Below, piece after piece: positions 62,768 through 64,000 of a stretch of DNA of 64,000 nucleotides; the first letter of the stretch is position 1, and the number at the start of each line of letters is the position of its first letter. Under the pieces are notes generated by a model, which saw only the letters and a program-made list of their open reading frames with translations, was not told the DNA's origin and searched no databases. The DNA is from Chitinophagaceae bacterium (lineage in GTDB: Bacteria > Bacteroidota > Bacteroidia > Chitinophagales > Chitinophagaceae). Location of the stretch: the NCBI GenBank assembly GCA_004028795.1, contig SAIW01000010.1, positions 62,001 through 126,000 on the forward strand. The letters are read 5' to 3'. The translations under genes and the position numbers were made by a program.

Positions 62768-63970
62768 TTATTTATCAATTGCATGATCTCCCCTTACATC
62801 TTCTCCACTCCATATTTTTTGTGAAGTAAACTTTCGGGAAGCATCGGCCCAAAAGGAATCTGCAGGAGGCAAGCCTAACGGAAGAAAAATGAAAGAGGTT
62901 AAATAAAGGCTTCCTGTATTATTGTAGGTATCTGCTAAATCTGGCTGATAGCCATATAATCCGATAGTTAACCAACCTTGCGAATTAAAAGTAGTATTGC
63001 TTTCTGTTGTTTTTTTAATTACGGCTGTTAATGCACACCGTACCTGAGCAGGCAAAAGGCTTTCAGGCAATTTTTTCTTCACAACCATATCTGCTAAATG
63101 ATGAAAAGCCCCAGCTCTGTAAACAATAGAACGACCGGTTGCAGGAAAACTTCCGTCTGTATTAATCAATCTTTCCTGAATAACAGCATACCGCTCGCTT
63201 CTTTCTTTATACTTTATGAGAAATGGTTTAAAAGATGTATTTTTTTCACTTACAACTTCTGCGATAGCATTTAAAAAAGGGTGAATAACATAGCTGTTAT
63301 AGTAATCCCAATGATAAGCAATGCCATCGGAATAAACACCATCGCCTACATACCATTGTTCAAACTGCCTGATGCAAAATTCAACTCTTACAATATCCCA
63401 ATCATATCCATATTTACAAAAGAAAGCCTCTATCATACCGGAAAATAAAATCCAATTACTGTATGCAGGTTTTATTTTTTGTGTTGAATGAAAAGCTGTA
63501 ACAACCTGTTGCTTTGTTACGGAATCTAAACGGTTCCAAAGCCAGGGGCATCTTATTAATCCTAATGCCAGAAATGCAGCATCAACTAAAGATTGGCTTT
63601 GTGTGAAATTCATATAATCTTTCGCAAATGGGTTTACGCCGTTTTTCAATCCCTTGATTATCCATTCTCTGTATTGTGAGCGAAGGCCTCTCTCCTTTTC
63701 ATTTCCATCTTCAATATTTAACCAGGTTGACATGCCACAAAACATTCTTGCAAAACCTTCCAGATAGGCCGCCGCTTTTCTCATAACGGCATTATCTGTT
63801 CTTTTGGAAAGTTCAACAGGCATAACTTCTTTTAATTTATCCTGAGATAAATTATACATCAAAGGTTTAGCCATTTTATCCATTATACTTAACCAGTAAT
63901 CTCTGTCTGATTGAGCATTTACATTAATGAACAAAACAGTTAGAGCAATAAATGCAAGAAGCTTTTTCAT
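62768..63970 (-). CDS. DUF2264 family protein, secreted
   Basis: A 400-residue exported protein. The signal peptide MKKLLAFIALTVLFINVNAQ precedes a helical-barrel-type domain with family landmarks RDYWLSIMDKMAKPLMYNLS, AAYLEGFARMFCGMSTWLN, PYAKDYMNF-like NPFAKDYMNFTQSQSLVDAAFLALGL, YVGDGVYSDGIAYHWDYYNSYVIHPFL and TDGSFPATGRSIVYRAGAFHHLAD. DUF2264 proteins resemble carbohydrate-active (alpha/alpha)6 enzymes, but no activity is proven. It takes the place of nusG/secE upstream of rplK and ends six bases before the rpl promoter's -33 box. Confidence 0.85.
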   Translation of the reverse strand: MKKLLAFIALTVLFINVNAQSDRDYWLSIMDKMAKPLMYNLSQDKLKEVMPVELSKRTDNAVMRKAAAYLEGFARMFCGMSTWLNIEDGNEKERGLRSQYREWIIKGLKNGVNPFAKDYMNFTQSQSLVDAAFLALGLIRCPWLWNRLDSVTKQQVVTAFHSTQKIKPAYSNWILFSGMIEAFFCKYGYDWDIVRVEFCIRQFEQWYVGDGVYSDGIAYHWDYYNSYVIHPFLNAIAEVVSEKNTSFKPFLIKYKERSERYAVIQERLINTDGSFPATGRSIVYRAGAFHHLADMVVKKKLPESLLPAQVRCALTAVIKKTTESNTTFNSQGWLTIGLYGYQPDLADTYNNTGSLYLTSFIFLPLGLPPADSFWADASRKFTSQKIWSGEDVRGDHAIDK

Positions 63971-64000
63971 GATATTATTTTTGAGCTGCAGCTAATTGTT

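Overview
The window is AT-rich chromosomal DNA of a member of the Bacteroidota, most likely the Chitinophagaceae. Evidence: Bacteroidota-type promoters (-33 TTG, -7 TAnnTTTG) with almost no Shine-Dalgarno sequences, a T9SS sorting domain, carboxypeptidase-regulatory and TonB C-terminal domains tied to an ECF sigma factor, DUF2911/DUF3347/DUF6580/DUF2264 families, and many short dispersed intergenic repeats. No tRNA, rRNA, CRISPR array, transposase or prophage was recognised.

Layout. 0-5.4 kb: a small membrane protein, a GT2 glycosyltransferase, an esterase, then a decayed, rearranged stretch (2.34-5.3 kb). That stretch holds an orphan membrane protein, a 3' fragment of the downstream ybiT gene joined to a second copy of the esterase gene tail, an aspartic protease, a membrane/lipocalin-like gene with a one-base frameshift and a DUF4288 gene broken by a 4-bp GGCC duplication. 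5.4-11.3 kb: ybiT (ABC-F), a DUF6580 membrane protein, manA, yraN, a YkgJ-type Cys-cluster protein and xerD. 11.4-14.8 kb: a divergent cell-surface signalling block (T9SS-tagged two-CarboxypepD_reg protein; ECF sigma factor overlapping a membrane anti-sigma-like protein that ends in a TonB-like domain). 14.9-27.9 kb: mixed housekeeping and hypotheticals (DUF2911, CYTH, csaA, ogt, MFS, DUF4238, UbiD family, M20 peptidase, NAGPA-like, lipA, OsmC, EEP nuclease). 27.9-30.8 kb: methionine/sulfur genes (metZ-like with an OsmC gene, divergent metX). 30.8-38.4 kb: TPR proteins, M1 peptidase, TMEM175 channel, orphan ABC ATPase with a GNAT gene, FKBP lipoprotein, nrnA, ndk. 38.5-41.3 kb: infC and thrS with a small coiled-coil gene between them and no rpmI-rplT. 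41.4-50.6 kb: secreted proteins, second ABC-F (Uup-like), GH53 galactanase, formimidoylglutamase-like protein, CrtA-like monooxygenase, arginase. 50.7-55.6 kb: SDR sugar reductase, pfkA-pyk glycolysis pair, lactonase. 55.7-64 kb: rpoB standing alone between terminators, an outer-membrane protein, then rplL-rplJ-rplA-rplK and a DUF2264 protein.

The most notable points are: (i) the secE-nusG-rplKAJL-rpoBC supercluster is broken in three places and rpoC is not next to rpoB; (ii) a chimeric ybiT-fragment/esterase-tail junction at microhomology, bounded by 39-bp direct repeats; (iii) at least four dispersed repeat families, one copy supplying a glycosyltransferase start codon and another simple repeat sitting in frame inside a UbiD-family gene; (iv) a LacI-type operator-like palindrome over the pfkA -33 element; (v) an anti-sigma-like protein that combines TonB-receptor-like and TonB-like segments. 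No wholly new multi-gene defence or mobile system could be supported from sequence alone.
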